This document shows positions 13,921-16,426 of a stretch of 16,426 bases of DNA, piece after piece (the first letter of the stretch is position 1; every line of letters begins with the position of its first letter). The notes under the pieces are model-generated. The model was given only the letters and a program-made list of their open reading frames with translations, made no database searches and was not told the origin of the DNA. Origin of the DNA: CAYMST01 sp964393115 (GTDB lineage: Bacteria > Bacteroidota > Bacteroidia > Cytophagales > Cyclobacteriaceae); contig CAYMST010000096.1 of the NCBI GenBank assembly GCA_964393115.1, positions 1 to 16,426 of the forward strand. Direction: 5' to 3'. The translations under genes and the position numbers were made by a program.

Positions 13921-16426
13921 ATGCGACTCGCTATCTTCCTACTGATTGCTTTTTGTTCCTTTCAGAGCGGTTATGCACAGAATATCAGTGTTAAAAAGTT
14001 CACTACTAAAGATGGATTACCTCATAATGTCTGTTATGATCTCATTAAAGATCATGAAGGGTATATTTGGATTGGAACAGACAATGGCATTGCCAAGTTT
14101 GATGGCTATGACTTCCAGACTTTTACAAGAAATGAAGGGCTGTCGAGCAATTTTGTTGTTAGTATGGTTGAGGATAGTGCAGGTCGAATTTTTTTGGCAC
14201 AATGGAAAACTCAAAATATTAATTACATACAAAATGACAGCGTTCATGTAGTTCCTAACCCATTACTTGAGGACTCAAGTTTTGTTGAGTTTAGTTTTAT
14301 TCGAGCTCAACTCAGTCAACAGAAATATCTGCTATTGCAATCTTTTAGACGGTTTGCTCTATATCAAAAGAGTGAAAACAACCTTGAACTAAGTGAATTT
14401 GGAATCAATAAGTTAAGGCAAGGTGATTTTTATATCGATCATCGATATAACGCCCAAAATAAGAGCTACTCGAATCGTTCAAACTCCAAGTATGTACTAA
14501 GATCTGCTGAAGCAGATTGTTACTATACAAGTCAACATGGATTAGTCCATTTTGGATCTTTTCCGGGGATCATCCGGTTTGAGGATGAGCATAGCTATAA
14601 GTTCGTTTTTGAAAGCATTGTGGGCAAAGATACCGTACATGGATTCAGAGAAGAGGCTGATGGTACCAAATGGTTTTGCATGACCAATAAAGTGGTGAAA
14701 ACGATAGATGTTGGTCATCAAATCAATTATCATATTCATTTGCCAAAGCCAAAAATTTATGATGTCAAAGCATGGAACCAGCGTTACCTGGTGATATTAT
14801 CGGGTCCTAAATATCCTAATGCAAGAGGGGCATATCTTTTTGATAGGCAAAGTTCACAAATAATCGACTTAAAAAAATTGATGAAAACTAATTCGACTCC
14901 TGCCTTTACATTGGTGGATAACACAGGAGCCTTGTGGATTACGACCAATGGTGATGGAGTATATAAACTAGAGATGTCAGCCTTTACAAACTATGATAAA
15001 GATGATGGCCTAGAAGAGCTATTTATTAATGACATTGCTCAGGATGATACGAATGACAGAATCTGGGTAGGTACCAATGACGGACTTTATTACTTGGAAA
15101 ACCTGAAATTTAAGAATAAGATTCTTAATAAAAATTTGGCCTCTGAGCGATATGTCTCTACCGTTCAAAGGCACCCCCAATTAGGTGTAATGATCACCGC
15201 AGGAACAATTATTCCAGAAAACTATATATGCTTAGGTGAAAAAATTACAGCTATGAAAAATGATGGCTGGCATGATAAATTAGCTTTTTCAAGAGAAGGC
15301 AAAAGCTACTTTGCGTCTACCACTAGCATAGGAGAGTTTTATATTCGTCATGACAGTGTAATAAGGAGATACATTCGTAGACCAACTAACGGGCGTTTGA
15401 ATAACCTTAAGTTTGATAAAAAAAGAAAGCTTTGGATGGTAGGAGAGATGGGGGTTATTACCTATCAAAAAGATTCATTTAACACCATCTTAAATAAGAG
15501 TAAGGGGCTAAAAAATGATCTAGTCAACGACATCGAATTTGCCCAGGACTCAACGGTGTATCTTGCTACCAATGATGGACTGGTGGTATATAAACATGGA
15601 AAAGTTACTTACCGCTCTGAAAAAGACGGACTAATCTCAAATACCTGTAATGAGCTGCTACTGGATCATACTGACAATCTCTGGATCGGTACTCCGAAAG
15701 GTCTTTCTTGCTACAATGGTGAGTTCTTTAAGTCTTATGATGATACTAATGGTCTGATTTCTGATAATGTCACCTGCTTGTTTTTAGATAAAAAACATCA
15801 ATTATGGGTAGGTACGAGTCATGGATTGGCCAGAAGAGACCTGAATGTAAGCGTGGATGACGTTGAGCCGCCTCATCTTAAGATATCTTCTTTCAAGCTA
15901 GATGGACTGGAAGAGAATTGGATAAACAATGCGCGATATAGATCTTCGAATAGCATTGAAATAGAATGTAGGCCTCTGGGATACGTAAATTCAAATAAAA
16001 TATTGTATCAATACCGCTTAAACGATCAAGATTGGGAGATAACCGACCAATTATCCTTTGACTATCGAAACCTAGCGCTGGGTAAATATACACTATCCAT
16101 GCGTGCTAAGATGAAATCTGGCGATTGGTGTGAGCCTTATACAACAGGCTTTCAAATCGTGCCTCCTTGGTGGAAGTCATGGTGGGCTATATCGTTTTAT
16201 GTCTTGATGATTATTATGGTTATTACTGTCTACTTCTATATTCTTCTACAACGACAAAAGCTTCGTAGTGATCTTGCCTTAAAAGTTGCTGAAAGCGATA
16301 AGGAGAAGGAAATGAATCAATTAAAATCCCATTTTTTTGCTAACATATCACATGAATTACGTACCCCGCTTACCCTTATTTTAGGGCCCGCGAAGGAAAT
16401 AGTTGGTTCAAGTATTTTCGAAGAAG
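13921..16426 (+). CDS. Reg_prop / Y_Y_Y periplasmic sensor histidine kinase (hybrid two-component type), 3' end beyond window
   Basis: The frame from ATG 13921 is open for 835 codons to the last base without a stop, so the gene is cut by the window edge. Residues 1-20 are a signal peptide (RLAIFLLIAFCSFQSGYAQ). Two-component-regulator propeller repeats follow, with blade motifs such as YIWIGTDNGIAKFDG (48-62), ALWITTNGDGVYKL (337-350), IWVGTNDGLYYLEN (381-394), LWIGTPKGLSCYNG (587-600) and LWVGTSHGLARRD (628-640). A Y_Y_Y domain occupies about 655-748 (YQYRLNDQDWEI, LGKYTLSMRAK). One membrane helix lies at about 754-776. A HisKA domain begins near 797 with phospho-acceptor His811 in FANISHELRTPLTLI. 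Full-length relatives continue with an ATPase domain and often a receiver plus AraC domain, sensing glycans or other envelope cues. Target genes lie outside or are not identifiable. Confidence 0.93.
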   Translation, partial: MRLAIFLLIAFCSFQSGYAQNISVKKFTTKDGLPHNVCYDLIKDHEGYIWIGTDNGIAKFDGYDFQTFTRNEGLSSNFVVSMVEDSAGRIFLAQWKTQNINYIQNDSVHVVPNPLLEDSSFVEFSFIRAQLSQQKYLLLQSFRRFALYQKSENNLELSEFGINKLRQGDFYIDHRYNAQNKSYSNRSNSKYVLRSAEADCYYTSQHGLVHFGSFPGIIRFEDEHSYKFVFESIVGKDTVHGFREEADGTKWFCMTNKVVKTIDVGHQINYHIHLPKPKIYDVKAWNQRYLVILSGPKYPNARGAYLFDRQSSQIIDLKKLMKTNSTPAFTLVDNTGALWITTNGDGVYKLEMSAFTNYDKDDGLEELFINDIAQDDTNDRIWVGTNDGLYYLENLKFKNKILNKNLASERYVSTVQRHPQLGVMITAGTIIPENYICLGEKITAMKNDGWHDKLAFSREGKSYFASTTSIGEFYIRHDSVIRRYIRRPTNGRLNNLKFDKKRKLWMVGEMGVITYQKDSFNTILNKSKGLKNDLVNDIEFAQDSTVYLATNDGLVVYKHGKVTYRSEKDGLISNTCNELLLDHTDNLWIGTPKGLSCYNGEFFKSYDDTNGLISDNVTCLFLDKKHQLWVGTSHGLARRDLNVSVDDVEPPHLKISSFKLDGLEENWINNARYRSSNSIEIECRPLGYVNSNKILYQYRLNDQDWEITDQLSFDYRNLALGKYTLSMRAKMKSGDWCEPYTTGFQIVPPWWKSWWAISFYVLMIIMVITVYFYILLQRQKLRSDLALKVAESDKEKEMNQLKSHFFANISHELRTPLTLILGPAKEIVGSSIFEE

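Noticed and set aside
14017..14739. Minus-strand frames and a plus-strand frame at 13946 inside the sensor kinase gene
   Set aside because: The frame from 13921 encodes an uninterrupted Reg_prop/Y_Y_Y/HisKA protein to the window end; the others are overlaps without motifs.

Overview
This window looks like chromosomal DNA of a Bacteroidota bacterium, probably Cytophagales-like. The evidence is an AT-rich genome of moderate GC content with start codons in A/T-rich leaders that mostly lack a Shine-Dalgarno sequence. The gene repertoire agrees: a topoisomerase I without zinc fingers and with repeated C-terminal domains, LVIVD-repeat surface lipoproteins, a PorE-type TPR/PD40/OmpA envelope protein, and a periplasmic Reg_prop/Y_Y_Y sensor histidine kinase. 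The genus assignment is inference only.

Layout. Bases 1-130 hold a hairpin and the terminator of topA, which runs on the minus strand (131-2479). A SixA-type phosphohistidine phosphatase diverges from it (2590-3093). Next comes an AT-rich, loosely packed stretch with a small membrane protein (3242-3601), an unrecognised protein with a hydrophobic C-terminus (3888-4379) and a GNAT acetyltransferase of AAC(6')-like type (4545-5048). A complete glycerate 2-kinase follows (5270-6403). Then comes a tight three-gene operon (6500-8555) of two LVIVD-type lipoproteins and a beta-barrel-like outer-membrane protein, with overlapping ends and closed by a strong 11-bp hairpin. A Prx6-type peroxiredoxin (8717-9349, minus) and a DUF985 cupin (9779-10267, minus) follow, separated by a 429-bp non-coding tract containing several consecutive stem-loops. 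Diverging from the cupin is a 344-residue protein (10391-11425) with a DxDDTA motif like that of class II terpene cyclases. A PorE-like envelope protein (11651-13750) is preceded by a 14-bp inverted repeat. The window ends inside a large sensor kinase (13921 to beyond 16426), which is open to the last base.

How the parts relate. Most genes are independent housekeeping or stress functions: DNA topology, phosphohistidine removal, glycerate metabolism, peroxide detoxification. The right half is concerned with the cell envelope: the lipoprotein/OMP operon, the PorE-like peptidoglycan-binding protein and the sensor kinase. No mobile element, CRISPR array, tRNA or rRNA was seen.

The best candidates for something new are the small DxDDTA protein with no terpene-pathway neighbours, the LVIVD propeller apparently divided between two lipoproteins and co-operonic with an outer-membrane protein, and the hairpin-rich tract at about 9496-9701.
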